A stretch of 64,000 bases of DNA. Origin: Lineus longissimus. Taxonomy: Eukaryota > Nemertea > Pilidiophora > Heteronemertea > Lineidae. Positions 13,061-25,690 of the stretch are shown here, piece after piece. The position numbers were made by a program, and so were the translations under genes. The first letter of the stretch is position 1. Every line of letters starts with the position of its first letter. The notes under the pieces were generated by a model. It ran no database searches and was not told where the DNA came from. It was given only the letters and a program-made list of their open reading frames with translations. The DNA lies in contig NC_088312.1 of assembly GCF_910592395.1 (NCBI RefSeq), positions 10,170,001 through 10,234,000 on the forward strand. The letters run 5' to 3'.

Positions 13061-13067
13061 GGATGTA

Positions 13068-14105
13068 GTGAATGGTATGAAGAAGAAAAAAATGCATCTG
13101 GCGCTGAGAAGATGTGCACTGCAAAGAACATATACATCATAGGTAAAAATACTGACTTCTTTGAGAGTGAGATGGGTGTATACCCAAGTATGATGTCAGT
13201 AAGAAAGAACCCTGGTATGATGTTTGGGGATCAGCTGAAGTTGGAGCTCACCTTGGGATAGCTTGCTCATTGTGTATGAGTTGTTACTTCTGACTGCCAC
13301 TGCAAGACAGATCTGACGAATCAAAGAGCCTAATCGGACAAATCAATTTGCTAACAATTTCCTATTTATAGATAAAATTAGTACATGTTTGCAGCCATAT
13401 TGTTGTACTGGACCTTTGACTTTGTTTGAGAGAAATCTCATTAGAAAACTCACACTCTTTTCTCACAAGGTTTCCTGTTGCTGAAATATGCAGCCAACAT
13501 CAAAGAAATCTTCATTGTTAAAGTACATATTTTTCAAGCAATATCCAGTATTTGTGGCAAAAACCTAATGAAATAATCAAGGTATTGTTATAGCGCTTGC
13601 AAAAGTCACTTAACTGGTAAATGACTGCTTTATTAAGCATACTTAAAGATATAATGATGTGTTATGATATTATGGCAGTTTTTGTAAGCAGATTATGCTT
13701 TGTTCCTTGAGTGTTGCAATTTGTTGACATGATACATGTAGTTTAGGCTTTGTAAAGCTGACCTACTTGACTAGGGTAGCTTTGTATTCAGAATACTTTT
13801 ACTTTTAAGGTGGATTGATGCTTAATTGGGTGAAAATTTTGTAATTGGATAATGTGTTGTTCTGCTTGTGGAATTGCGTTCTCAATTACTGCATGCTTTT
13901 ACCCAACTTTCTTTGATGAATTGGAAATGACCACCTGCCCTGGGTAGAGTTGTTTCTCTGCAGTAGTGTTAGAAGGGGGTTGAGAATTCAGTAAAATACG
14001 ATTTCACTGGCTTTTTCATAAGAAAATGAGGATTGCCTATGTGCTAATTGATTTGGACCCAAATTCAATCAGAAGATATCAAAGCGCTTAAGGGTTGTTT
14101 CCATT
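13068..14105. other. Non-coding stretch, no gene supported
   Basis: AT-rich unique DNA. A short open stretch at about 13146-13256 ends near a GTAAGA donor-like site, but the upstream acceptor lacks a pyrimidine tract, so I do not call an exon. Confidence 0.5.
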
Positions 14106-14192
14106 CAGTTTGACCTCTCTAATCATGATACCTCTCCATTTAGGACAGTACTTTTCAGTCCCGAGAGTGTCCTTAATAGAGAGGTTCTACTG
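14106..14192. mobile_element. Short inverted-repeat element (CCTCTCTA family)
   Basis: An 87-bp segment with inverted ends CAGTTTGACCTCTCTAAT and, reverse-complemented from the right, CAGTAGAACCTCTCTATTAA. The internal motif CCTTAATAGAGAGGT recurs several times at 16634-16775. The CAG terminus suggests a hAT-type MITE, but no convincing target duplication is visible. Confidence 0.45.
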
Positions 14193-14199
14193 TAGATTG

Positions 14200-14480
14200 T
14201 GGTGTTTGCCATGAAACCACACATCAAGATGATCATAAAGTTGGGTTCGACTTAGTGTGGTGATAAAAATAAGTAGGGTGACACTGCCAGTGACCTTTCA
14301 TGTATCAATGAACTTGGTGCTTGTCTCTGCTGTCTACAACTTTCAAAATTTTCTTCACAGAAGAGACAAGGATCCATCACACAGATACTCTGACATTCAA
14401 AGGATGGCTCTCTTTATATCAGATCATTGGTGTTGTGCCATGAAACCACTCACTTCGAGATGTTATGTTGAGTTTGAATT
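14200..14480. repeat. Diverged tandem duplication, period about 229 bp
   Basis: The block around GCCATGAAACCACACATC (about 14208) is repeated as GCCATGAAACCACTCAC (about 14437), with scattered matches for some 60 bp. Old and weak. Confidence 0.35.
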
Positions 14481-15011
14481 GGGGAAATTAGGTTACAGGG
14501 CTCATTAGGTATTTCACACTCGGTATAACTTCACAAAAAAACCTGTAACACAGCATGTCTGAAAATATCATCACTCGAGAGCAGTAAAACGATATGGGGG
14601 CCTCAAAATGTTTGTTATTGGACTGTGAAGATGATGATTAACTCAACGTTACTCATTTTTGATTCAAAATGTAAGATTTGCCGATATCGCTTTACTGCAA
14701 GCTGGCAGTTGAATATTTCCTTGTTCTCTATCCAAAAAAACCTGTTGAATGTTGTTATTTAAAAAGTCTTCAGTTGTAGCGACATTTCCAATGGATCAAT
14801 AATCTACCAATGAAATTTGTGCATCTCTTTTAACCAATTCAGGATTATTGAATCGCTTTGCGTGGTACAAAATAATTCAATTGGAAACTAGTATTGATGA
14901 AAAGGAACTGTTAATGTGGAATCCATCGACAAATTGTTTGGTATAATACCCTGTCATTTGTGTTCTGATGGTTGTTTTCAACTTCATTCACTTGAAATAT
15001 GCGTTGTACAA
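14481..15011. other. Non-coding stretch, no gene supported
   Basis: AT-rich unique DNA between a diverged repeat and a MITE. Nothing is recognised in it. Confidence 0.55.
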
Positions 15012-15346
15012 TTAAAGTGATACTATGATGTGATTTACAACTTTGCGGAAATACGTCCGTTTTTAATTGTTGATCACAAATGTAAAGCTCAAATTTTCCA
15101 TTTTTGATTAGATTTATTATAAAATCGCTGAATGTAAACCACCGCGACCGCGAAAATGTTCATGTTGTGACATCATCAACGAAAACGGCATCGAAGCGAG
15201 CCGTCCGGGCGGGATTAAACCATCAATTTCTAGAAAATGTGCATTTCGATTCGAAAACCTTACCGATTTATGAGAAAGTGACGTAGTCATTTGTCAAAAA
15301 CAGCTAAAACATTATATGGTGAAATTTGACACGAGTTACCCTTTAA
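15012..15346 (+). mobile_element. TTAA-flanked MITE, copy 2 (fuller copy)
   Basis: A 335-bp repeat with TTAA at each end (15012-15015 and 15343-15346), in the same orientation as the copy at 4317-4561. Shared sequence is nearly identical over both halves. This copy keeps an internal segment of about 90 bp (roughly 15082-15170) that the other lacks. Terminal inverted repeats are short and imperfect. There is no coding capacity; the 60-codon frame inside it is repeat translation. A piggyBac-type mobiliser is inferred from the TTAA target. Confidence 0.8.
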
Positions 15347-16633
15347 AAACAGCAAAAACGCAACAAATAAACTTCACCAGTCTTCTCAATCATGGCTAGA
15401 ATGTTAATTACTTGTAATTCGGTTGGCTGTCATCATGTGTGCAAATAGTCATTAAACTGTAGGTTATCGTTACATTTTGGTAATTAGTGGCTCGTTAAAG
15501 ATGGATGATGATGATCATTACGACCGACTAATGAGAAAACTTGGAAAAAGGAAGCAGTGCATGGTTTTCTTGAAGAAGTTTTACAAACAGGAATGGGATG
15601 GTGCTATCACAGTTTAACGTGGTGCAAAGATATTCAAAGTTTAGCAGTTGGTATTTTTTTGATGTCATCTTGACGTACAAGGTTCTGAGAACAGGCAACA
15701 CCTTACTGTCACTGCAGTAGTCGATTTTTCCTCATGCTAACTTGGAGTAACAATTCTGTAGCCAGCCAGATATCCTAGTCTCCGTAATTTGTTTTCTGTG
15801 TAGTGCATGTAAATAAAGTTAAAGCCAAGGCATCCTTCTATTTGGCCAATTTGTAAAATAATTCACTTGGTTGGCTCACAATATGGAAGGCTGTATCTAA
15901 TGAGACAGTCCAGTTGAAAGATTGGGCCAGGCATCCAGCCGAATTACTCTTATGACTGGGCAAATATATATCATTTCCCTGGGATATTACGGTCCACTGG
16001 GACAGAAAAAGCTTAGAGTTCATCTCAAAAGTTCTCACAGTGAAAGTGGTAGTCCTGTATATCAGGTGTCTGTATTTCATTTGTAAGGCTTGCTGGTGAG
16101 ATGAAGAAAAAATACCTTTTTTGCCTTTAATAGTCTGTGTTGAGAAGGTACCTTAGAGCACTTTGTATGTAAAAGCAAGAACTCCCAGTAACCTCCGAAA
16201 TCATATTTGCAACTGTTTGGAGCCGATACTGCTTTTGTCTGTCCTCTGCATATCCATTATCAGCCAGAGGGGAGAGGATTGCTGCTCAGGTGAAACATTT
16301 TGGCCTGTATCAGTTCAGACGACTTGGATATGGCCCCCTCAGATCAGTGCATGTCAGAGCTACTGTGGTAATGTTGGCTTTGGAGAGGACACCAATAGAT
16401 AGCTTAATCAAATCAGGCGCTCATCCTATTTACTCCGGAATGTCATTAACCTTTCGGAGAGCAAGACCAGCATGTTCTGGTGGGGGTTGGGGCCATATGG
16501 TAGACATTTCTCTCAGACATCCACCCACGAACTGGTAGAGGACTATTGTACCTTCTCAGGAGTGTGAAATGAACAGAAGGCTTGATTAATGAAAAGATGT
16601 GATGGTCAAGAACATTTTTCGGAAGAACAGCGG
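15347..16633. other. Non-coding stretch, no gene supported
   Basis: No exon or repeat that I can support. Two overlapping plus-strand frames at 16163-16538 are each about 80 codons and have no known motif. Confidence 0.5.
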
Positions 16634-16775
16634 AACCTATCGATTAAGGACACCCTGGGGACTGAGAAATGCTGTCCTTAATAGAGAGGTCAAATTGAAT
16701 AGACAACCTATTTAGTTCCAAAATTATTGTCCTTAATAGAGAGGGTGTCTTTAATAGAGAGGTGTCCACTAAGGG
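16634..16775. repeat. Cluster of TTAATAGAGAGGT motifs
   Basis: The motif CCTTAATAGAGAGGT or its close variants occurs about four times (near 16676, 16732, 16748 and, degenerate, 16647). It relates this block to the element at 14106-14192. It is probably a degraded or nested copy of that repeat family, and it abuts a SINE. Confidence 0.5.
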
Positions 16776-16784
16776 ATGTTCCTC

Positions 16785-16945
16785 TTTATCATTATTCCCG
16801 TCTCCACAAAAGTGTTCTAGGAGCTGCTTCAAAGTGCTCAGTTGAACTCAACCAATCGGGACCTAGAAGTGACTCGGCCGGGAGTTGAACCAATAACCTC
16901 TTGATCATGAGGCTGACACTGTTCTACTATGCTACTGCTGCTCTA
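16785..16945 (-). mobile_element. tRNA-derived SINE, diverged copy
   Basis: Read on the minus strand, the head is tRNA-like. A B-box-like GGTTCAACTCC lies at 16881-16891, and an A-box-like AGTAGCATAG lies near 16928-16937. The body aligns with the better-preserved SINE at 62353-62603: shared blocks include GTCTCCACA, GTGACTCGG and TGATCATGAGGC. RNA polymerase III transcription is the known mode for such elements. The copy is damaged and truncated at its 3' end. Confidence 0.65.
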
Positions 16946-19900
16946 GAACTCTAAACCATCATATCTTTACATGAAAGATATTGCCACCTCAGACACTAGA
17001 CTCCCCCAACCTCCTCAATCAGTACTGCTCCATCGCACTAAAAGATATTAAAATATTGTGTTCACCACTAAAAAAACTAAGTAAATAAAGGATCCAATAA
17101 CTCTCTTCTTGATATATTGATTTAATGCTTGATGTTGTTTGTTCAAAATCTTGATATGTACAGTGTAGTAGCATTGATCATGCTAAATTAGAGTATTGGC
17201 TTTTCATTTTTTGGCTCCGACAGCTAAGTGGGCTGTTATAGAGTTGAATTTGTTTGTTCAACAAAACAAATTGTCTTCATTGGTCTTCATATTTCAATGT
17301 TTAGTTTGCCTCTTTTCATATTAGTGCCTCCAGTGGCATTATGTAGAAATAAAATGACTGCGTGGTTCCAAGTAGTCCCTATATGCGAGTCTGCATGGCC
17401 CCAAAGTTCAGCCATTTTAGTTCCCCATTTTCGCTGAGCCTCCATAAGTGGTTTTGATCTGGATAGCTGGAAAATCGTTTTTAAATTCATATCTCCCTTA
17501 CCTCTGCATTTATTCTGTGATCTACACAAAGGCGGCAGAGGGATGCTGAGTGCAGATGACCCCTTCGAATCAAAAGCATCCTCATCGACTCTTTAGGACA
17601 ACACCTCATGATGACATTTGCATGAGGCAAACTTTATATTTAACTCCCCCTTGACCCAAAACGTGACTACAGTAAATAGGAGGGCACATACCAGAACTAT
17701 TTCTGAGAGGATGAATGTTTTCTTATACCTTTTGGGTAGGAAGTGTCCTGTATCAGATTTTTGTTTGATTTGGGTTGGGTGACCATCAAGATCTCTTCTG
17801 ATGAAGAGATAGCCTTGGTGCCTTGTGATTATGTAGAGACCATCAGGGGCATCTTGGAGTATTCTTCACATGTCTCTTGGTCCTATTGCACCAAGATGAG
17901 GATCAAGACTCTGAAAGTAACATGGATTAGAATGTTGCATCACAATATTGGTTTCAAAACTTTGGAATTTGACTTTGAAGATTATTGTGCTCTTTTTCTG
18001 AGAAATCCAAAAATAGCAGATTTGTAATCGTTGTATAGAAACTTTATCTCTTGGTATCTGACTGAAAAATATTAACAAATGTAAGTTTAGTTTGTGTAAG
18101 GTCTATAGTTACTATGAAAATGTTTATCTTGTGTTAGTCGTGTACTATCTTGTACTTGAAATAGCAACACCCGTGATGTGCGTCAATGAATTGTAGACCA
18201 TAGCTTGAAGAACTCATTCCTTGGAGTTGGTTTCAGTGCAAATTGCTTCACTAGTACCAGCGGGGCTGCTGGAGCCCAGTTACGAGCCAATCCATCACTA
18301 TTTTATCCCCTATACTGCATGTAGAAACATTTTCACTGACTTGGACATGAAACAAACCAAGATGCCCTTTATTTCCAGTAAGGATTTTAATCAGAATTTG
18401 GCTATTCATTTCAAGATATCAAGCCCTCCACTACAACTGTTTATGTGTGCTACAAATGTTCCTTTTCGGCACCAAAAGCTACCACTCTCAAGAAAAACAA
18501 TCAGTTGTGATTTTTTTTGCTTCAAGTAGTTCGCTATGGCCCCTCACATGTTTTGCCATATCTATTCTGAATGTTGCCCCAAGAAGCAATTACTGTATCA
18601 TCAAGGCTCTATACAGGTTGGTGATGTTGCGTGATGTATCTCTCAGGAAAACATGCAACCAGTTTTTTCGGTGAGCAGGATATTGTATAGCGCAACAGTG
18701 GCAATGGTTTAACCCTTTGGGATTTCTTTCAGAAGCAGGCATATTGTTAAAGACAATTTTTAACTCCTGATAGAAGAAATGTACTGTTTTCGAACTTATA
18801 TTTATGACAGTTACAGGTAAGTTCCACTCCTTTGACCAACTTTCATTCAATCAGGGATGGTAAGTTGACACAAACTTGGATGCGATTTCCTGTCCCAATG
18901 TAATCCATCCTCCGGTAAGAGAAACTGTGAACTGAGCATTTTTCAAAAGGACCGGCAATGACAATCACTGAGGATTCTCCTTATCTTGTAGTTTTGAGAT
19001 GATCAATTCAAATGTATGGGTTTTCCTTAATCAGGTATGACCTTCTTAACATGTTTCTGTCAATCGCCATAAATTTGCTGGTATTTGATTTTCCAAATCT
19101 TCCTTCTGAAGGACCGGGATGTAATATCGTCACAAGTGTTTGTTCCTGATTGCCAGTATCTACTTTCTGTCAAAATAGCCAATGCATGAAAAGACAGTCG
19201 GAGTTATAAAGTGGTTACTTTCTCAGCGGTTTTGAGAACCAGTAATGAAGATGTTGCTGGGTCCGATGCGATATCTTTCAGGCCACTTCTAGAATGGTTT
19301 ATTTCAAGTGCCTTTTGATATGTTCCAGACCAAAGATAGTTTTTGCTGCGTTGCTGATCTTGATAAAACCACAAATATTATGGTGATGAAAGTTTCTCCC
19401 GATTGGCCGGTTTGTCTATTTTTTGTCTGGGATATTGAAAACCAAACATCACTTTGTGAGGCTGACTGCAACTACTCAGAACCTGAGTGGATCCTTTTGT
19501 AGGATATGCCAATTCATTCTGTATGCAAGCAGTCATGGTAAAGACAAAGTCCTCATACGTTTTCAGTGCAGGTGATATAAAATAAGTTCAGGAAGGAAGG
19601 AAGAAGATATCTCCAACTCAATAATTTTTTGCTATTTGATCTGTTTTCTAACAGACAAAAAATGAATGAATTCATTCTGTAAGTTGAAGAATAAAAAAAG
19701 ATCTGTGGTGGCTGCCTATTTTCAGATGGTTTTAGGATATTTGCCTCGCTAAAACATCAAATATTTAAAAAGCATCAGCATTGAACCTGGGGGCAAGCAC
19801 CTGCTCTTGCTTGTGATAACCCATTTTATCTCTTTTAGTCTGGGCCACCATCCGTGAAATGCAATGAACAAACCAGTGCCTTTGTTTACTGAGAAATTTC

Positions 19901-20740
19901 AACTCTGGGAATGATTTACCCAACAGCAACCAGGCACCACGCCCTGCTGGTGAATAGAGGAAAGCAAAGTTGGTGAGGCATGGAGACTTTTTTCGGCAGT
20001 GTCTCCGACTGTGAAGAGTAAACCGTGTTTGCCAACGAAATAATTGAACCATTCTACAGTGGGTAGCACTCAAGGTTTTCACTCTTCATCAGTATGCTAA
20101 ATTCAAGTAAAAAGCTAGAGAAAAAAACAAAGTGACTGCAGGCTGCACTCCTCACTTGATCCCTATGCTGAACATAGACTGAATCAAGTAAATTCCCATG
20201 GGAGGTAAATGAAAAATAATTCGTTTGACTAAAAAAGACATTTTCGTATGCACTGCCGAATAAAAAAACATTGACAACATCATTACTGGTTCTGCTGGTA
20301 GTCAGAACAGGTGCCCTGTTCGTGGCATGTTTGTGATATATTCCAAGTGCTCATTGTCATCCAAATAGCAAACTTTCTTCAAACATCGAGTGTAAATAAT
20401 GTGCTAGTTGGTAAACTTGGGAGAAATAATCGTGGTCTGTTTTTTGTCTGGCGTGTTTTGTAGGTTCAGTTTGCACGCTGACTCACTTTTATTTAATGCT
20501 GCCTCCCATGTGTCTAAGACCATAGGCATGTTCAAGCAATGTTGTTTGTACCTCTCCAGGGAAAAAACTGTTTGTTGTCCATCAGTCAGTAGTTGGAGTG
20601 TGCCTTCTCCCGGTGTTCGATCCAGAACTCATTTTAGTTGAAACTCAATGAAGCAGTGATGGAGAATATGAGGAAGCTGCTGTAGACCGGACACAATAAC
20701 ATGCTTGCACAACTGATGTCCTAGACTTCATGTTACCTAA
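16946..20740. other. Non-coding stretch, no gene supported
   Basis: Long AT-rich region with no defensible exon. The 105-codon minus-strand frame at 19765-20082 has no recognised domain and no clear acceptor or donor. Confidence 0.5.
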
Positions 20741-20771
20741 TAGGGAGAGAGAGAGAGAGAGAGAGAGAGAT
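20741..20771. repeat. (GA)n microsatellite
   Basis: About 13 uninterrupted GA dinucleotides, a simple-sequence tract. Confidence 0.9.
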
Positions 20772-21452
20772 GAGAATATCCTTTGTGTCTGTTCCTTCAC
20801 CAAATCCAATCCAATTCACTTGCTTCAGTCGAAAAACGTCAACCTTGCTTTTTTCAGTCTGAGACAAAATGTTGGTAGCTTGTTCTATTTCCTGTTATCA
20901 TAACTGTAAATGCTAACCCAGCACCAGATCATCATTGCTTTGCATAGCCGGTAGCTAGCTGCCGCACCTCTGCGCACGGCATGCGGAATACACTGTACCA
21001 ATGTTTGCCAGGTGATAGTTGCTGTTAATGCAATTGACAAAGGACACAGTGAAATCAATTGCTTTGCTAATAGGGTGCAATATTAATCCATCGGGATGGG
21101 GGTTTCATGGCATTGAAATTGTGACCTCCACTGCCATTTCTGCAGCAGAAAGCAATAACTCCTATATCGAGACAGAGACTTCATTAATAATGAATAGAAC
21201 TGCATGCGTCAGTAATGTAATGGCTGTTTGCCATTGTAACGTCTGTTTTGTTGCCACGCTCTCACCCATGAAACTCCCATCAGTGAGTAGTCCTGATGGC
21301 ATACACACCTGAGCTCATTTTCCACGCCCTCTGTCGCTGAGGGATTCTGATAATACGCCAGCCTGAGGATCTGTGATTAACAGAGACGATTCTTAAAATG
21401 ATCCTTGGGTATCCTAACCTACATGAAAGATTGTTTGTTACACTTCCTTGGA
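20772..21452. other. Non-coding stretch, no gene supported
   Basis: A 97-codon plus-strand frame (21019-21312) ends close to a GTGAGT donor-like site at about 21283, but I see no good acceptor and no familiar peptide motif. Confidence 0.5.
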
Positions 21453-21493
21453 CTTAGATGTAGGTCAGTGTGACCTACATGATCAGATCTAAG
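21453..21493. promoter_or_regulatory. Perfect nuclear-receptor IR3 palindrome (ERE-like)
   Basis: AGGTCA-GTG-TGACCT at 21462-21476 is an exact inverted repeat of the nuclear-receptor half-site with 3-nt spacing, which is the consensus oestrogen-response element. The inverted repeat extends to 10-bp arms (21458-21480), with a second complementary pair CTTAGAT/ATCTAAG outside. A GGTCA half-site follows at about 21496. Function in this organism is inference; the palindrome itself is plain in the sequence. Confidence 0.5.
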
Positions 21494-21628
21494 TTGGTCA
21501 AGTGCAACCTATTTGCAGACATGTACATGACATAAGGAGATCAAACTGGTAGTATGTTGGTGGGGTGTCTATGAAGAAAAACGTCTCGAAGGAATATCTC
21601 GATTTAGACCACAGAAATATTAAGAGCT

Positions 21629-21648
21629 TGACCTACATTTCAAGGTCA
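21629..21648. promoter_or_regulatory. Everted half-site pair (ER8) with TCAAGGTCA
   Basis: TGACCT at 21629-21634 and AGGTCA at 21643-21648 form an everted repeat with 8-nt spacing. The right half is TCAAGGTCA, the extended monomer site bound by ERR and NR5A-type receptors. It lies about 150 bp after the IR3 palindrome and shares the run TGACCTACAT with it. Confidence 0.35.
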
Positions 21649-24600
21649 CACCTGCCAGCCAAGAGTTATATTGGCCAGTTCTTGATGGTAGGCCTGCATG
21701 TGTGGAAGCTTGCAGTTTAAAAAGGAGCTTAGTCTAAACGAGATAATTGCAAAGTTGCTTTCTTTCATTAAGAGAGGTTACTTGAAGCTTCACAAGACAT
21801 ACAAGAAGCAATCCCTCAACCACCGCTACCTGAAACTTGTACAAATTGGTGATTTCATCGAGTAACACTTGTTATCGGCCCTCAAGAGCATTATCTTGTA
21901 GTGCAACTGAAACTGACTCAAATTATCACTGACTAGCTTGCAGAATCTGAGAAATTTGGCTAAATGGAAGAAATGTGTAAGCAAACATTGTGGTATTCAG
22001 GTAAAATAGGCCCTGGCTATCATGAGTGAGTGACCGTTGGGAAGTGCTTTCTATACCAGTTACTTCACTTCCACCAGAAAGTTATTTGGTGTAGTTGTTT
22101 GCTTCTCAGATGAACTCACAGTAAGCTGCTGGCCTGCCTTTATCTTACCCCTACCTAATATCTTCCCGATTAGAGCAACTGCAGCACTTGGTATCTTGTA
22201 TTAGAGCTCTTTGAAAATTGAGGTTGCAGAAAATTGACAATAATACACTTGTCAATGTTTAATATTTCATTAGATGTTATGAATTCATGCTGCGCGAAGT
22301 CTCCAAGTAGTCTCGTTCAATAGCTGCGGCTTTAATATCGCTGCTATTACATGTTATTCCATCAACTTGTTCACAACTTTCTCATTTTCTAATTAGAGGC
22401 TTTTCAAATTTTGACATGCATGTTCGTTTCCCATTTCATTATGTGGTGTGTTTGAAACTCTTGACTGAACTTGTCATTAGCGTTGTATGATATTACTCCA
22501 CTTGAAAACCTAACACCAAATGATGAAGTGGTCCCTGATAGCAAAATCTTTATTCCTTAGCTTCATACCAGAAATGTATATGGCGGTATATTGATATTCA
22601 TATTGTCTGTTTGCAATGAAAAGATGAAAATATTTATCATACAGTTCTGGTCAAAAGTAAGAACTCTTGTCTTGGCTGAATTTGTGAAACGTCACCAAAT
22701 TTGTGTCAAGGAAATTAATCTACTGGCAAGTGTGTGTATCAAACAGGGTTCGGACAGAGTTGTACAAATAGGTCATGTTACCTTTAGCCAGTATTGTACG
22801 CAAAAAACATCGCACTCAGTAATGCATTAGCCTGAAGCTTACACCGTTTCATTACTCCAGTTCTTATCATAGCTTATACTTGCTGTAGTAGTAGTTCGTT
22901 GAACCTGGGAGTGACGTCTGAAATCACATCACCTTGCTATTTTATTATTAATGTCAACTTTTGCCAACAGCATTGGTTCCCTTGCCCCAAGTGACTTGTG
23001 ATAATTTCATATTGCCAACTTTGAATTTAGCATATAGATTGAATTTGGGGGGTTGTCTCAAATTGTCAGCTTAACAAAATGAATGTGATTTGTGTTTTCT
23101 TTTGGTTTTTCCATTTGAAGAAAAAAAGCTGTGAATTTAGTCACAGCACTGAGATGTTGGTTAGTTTGCCCACTAAATATAATGTACTCTAACTAAAGCA
23201 AAAATAGGCTCTTTCTAGATATCAAATCATATGAATATTCTTTGAAACAAATACATCCATGTACGTATATGTACATGTATGTGTACTGATAGTTGTATTC
23301 TAATGACAAAATCTATTCGACTTGTTTTTAAAAATATTTAGATTTTCAAATCTCATATTTGAGACATCCCCTTGGGAATGTATGATGAACGTCGCGCATA
23401 GATCCATCAGAGCTGGTCCGTCTCCCCTGTGTCGCTTCAGGCTTGGATTAAATTGCTTTAATTTCATTTTGTTGGAGGCAATTTGCGTTTAACTATTTCA
23501 AAACCATGACAATGTTCATAATGCATGCAGATATGAACAATCGCATTTGAGAAGATTGCCCAATGCTATATGATCTTTAGCGTGATATCATCTTCATCCC
23601 CCGCAAGTTGCTATGTTTATTTGATATGTAAGTTCCGCCCTTCACCTCTATGCTCCCAGGGATCCGAACTTGCAGCACCTCACTATTGATCAGTGATTGA
23701 TTTGGTATGAAATTGCATTAGATCTGATTGATTTGAATAAATATTGATCCAATCCGTAATCGTGTCAGATTAAAATCACTCATGAGGATAGGTATGAATC
23801 TCCACATATGATAATTTTGTTTTCATTTCTACATTGCAAATTGATCATTTTCTTGCTTTGTATTGTTAGTTTTGAGAAGTTTTTGTTGAGTTACTCATCT
23901 TCAGAAGCAAGACAAGATCTGATGATTCTAACGGGATCTGGATAGGTAGCTAATTACCTGTAAATTCTACTGACAATGAGTAATCTGTTTGAGAGAAAGA
24001 AGTTCTGTTCTGCTTTTTATGATTGAAGCGCAGGAAGAAATGGTTGAATGAATGCAACAGACACAAAACGTGCTGATTGAAGCTTGTTGTTTCCCGCTGA
24101 GGTGCGCTGAACATGGCATTGCTCTTAAGAAACAAGGGTTGTCGAAGATAATGATCAAAGAGCATTTTAGCAAAAGTCTCTACTGATGAGAGGGAATCGA
24201 GTACCAGTCCCAATGACCCAGTTCATGAAAAAGACCCTGTTTCAATTACTGTTTAGCAATTATGGGCAAATTCAGAGACACCTTCCCGAGACATCATCCC
24301 TTCATGCCTGCTATGGGAGTATGTCTCTGGAGGGTGTCTCAGACACTTGGATCCACCCCCAAACCCTTTTCACTATCTCTTTGCAACCAACAGGTCACTA
24401 ATTAGCTGTGCTATTGGACTCTCTGTCAACTGTCCACTGTGGCCTTTCAACTCTATCTTGTGCAGAGTATCCAGAGTTTAGTTGTACCACACTTTCTCTT
24501 TGCTTCAGTCAGTGAATGATTTAGCAGATCACTTCTGTTGGGAGTGGATCATTCACTTGATGGTGAAACCTGGGATTCCTGGAAAAAAGGTGAAATGCCA

Positions 24601-25489
24601 TTTGTCATTGGGCTTGAATAATGGACAGGGCTGATAAGGCTTGTGATTAACGATAAACAGGGTTTCTACCAGAGGAGAACGGGTTGGATTGGGAAGCCCT
24701 TCAGCTCGTGGTTATAGCCTTTGAGGTGGGTTATACGGGTGGGGGTGGTAGATCGATGTTGTACAAATCTTGAAGCTATGTACGAAGCTTCTTCTTGAAG
24801 TAAAGAAAGAGTTGCTAACGAGAACCTTGCTATGGCTATTTGCGGACATTCATCGTTAAAATAATTTACAGCCAAGGTGCACTTGTTGCGGCCATTTGTT
24901 CAAAAACATCATCTCAGTGGAGGAAAGTAATTAGTTTACTTTCGATGTTGCATTCCAACAAGAGGAAGGTCTTTGATGTTCGTCTGTTGTAATCAGTTTT
25001 GCCAGTATGTTGATTTATCGGAAGCTGGACTGGTTGGTTACTCACTGGGGCCTCCGCAAAAACTTCTGTGGTTTCTTCATAATACTGTTCCCCTATATAA
25101 GGAATTCGGTATCAACGCTGCAAAGATAATCGAGGTAGAAGAAGAACAATGTATTTGAAGTAAAGAAAAAGCAACGTTTTGTTTTGTTCACTTGAGAAAG
25201 ATGCCACAAATACTTTGAGCTTGTAACATAGACAGGTACTCCATTCTCCACTGTAAGACTACTCCAACTAACACCCATCAAGGAGCAACTTGATTCCCAA
25301 TCTTTTGAGTGATTCTGATGGAAATTATTGCCAACATGGCACAGGTACTCCATGCTAGTAGGCTCAAGGGCTACCATGGCCATAAGCCAAGTTTTTAGCC
25401 CAGTCTCTTGAAGGAGCTTTGGCTATGGTGATTTTGAAGTAGTGGTGTCTGGACGTTGGCAACAACGGAAAAGGACCAAAGAATGCCAT
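21649..25489. other. Non-coding stretch, no gene supported
   Basis: AT-rich unique DNA. All open frames are under 100 codons and unrecognised. No transposon ends or tandem repeats were found by eye. Confidence 0.5.
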
Positions 25490-25690
25490 CAGCAAGGCTG
25501 GACTTAAAAGTGTGTCAGGATCTGGCCTGAAAGAGGCAATTAGACTTGAAGTCGGGTCATCAGCAGTCATCTGGCCCTAAATGAGCTAGGCTTAGAAGTG
25601 GGTCCTCAGCAGTTTGGGCCCCAATGTGCTGGGGGCTAAAAGTGTGTCAGACTCAGTCTTGCCCTGAATGGGGCTGTGCTTGAAAGCATG
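25490..25690. repeat. Degenerate minisatellite, unit about 47 bp
   Basis: About four diverged units share a pattern of GGCTTxxAAGTGxGTC, then TCAGCAGT or TCAGACTCAGT, then TGGCCCTAAATG or TGCCCTGAATG. It is not a clean array, so the period is approximate. Confidence 0.5.

Noticed and set aside
16880-16945. Functional tRNA gene
   Set aside because: The boxes are degenerate and attached to a SINE body, and it does not give a convincing cloverleaf.
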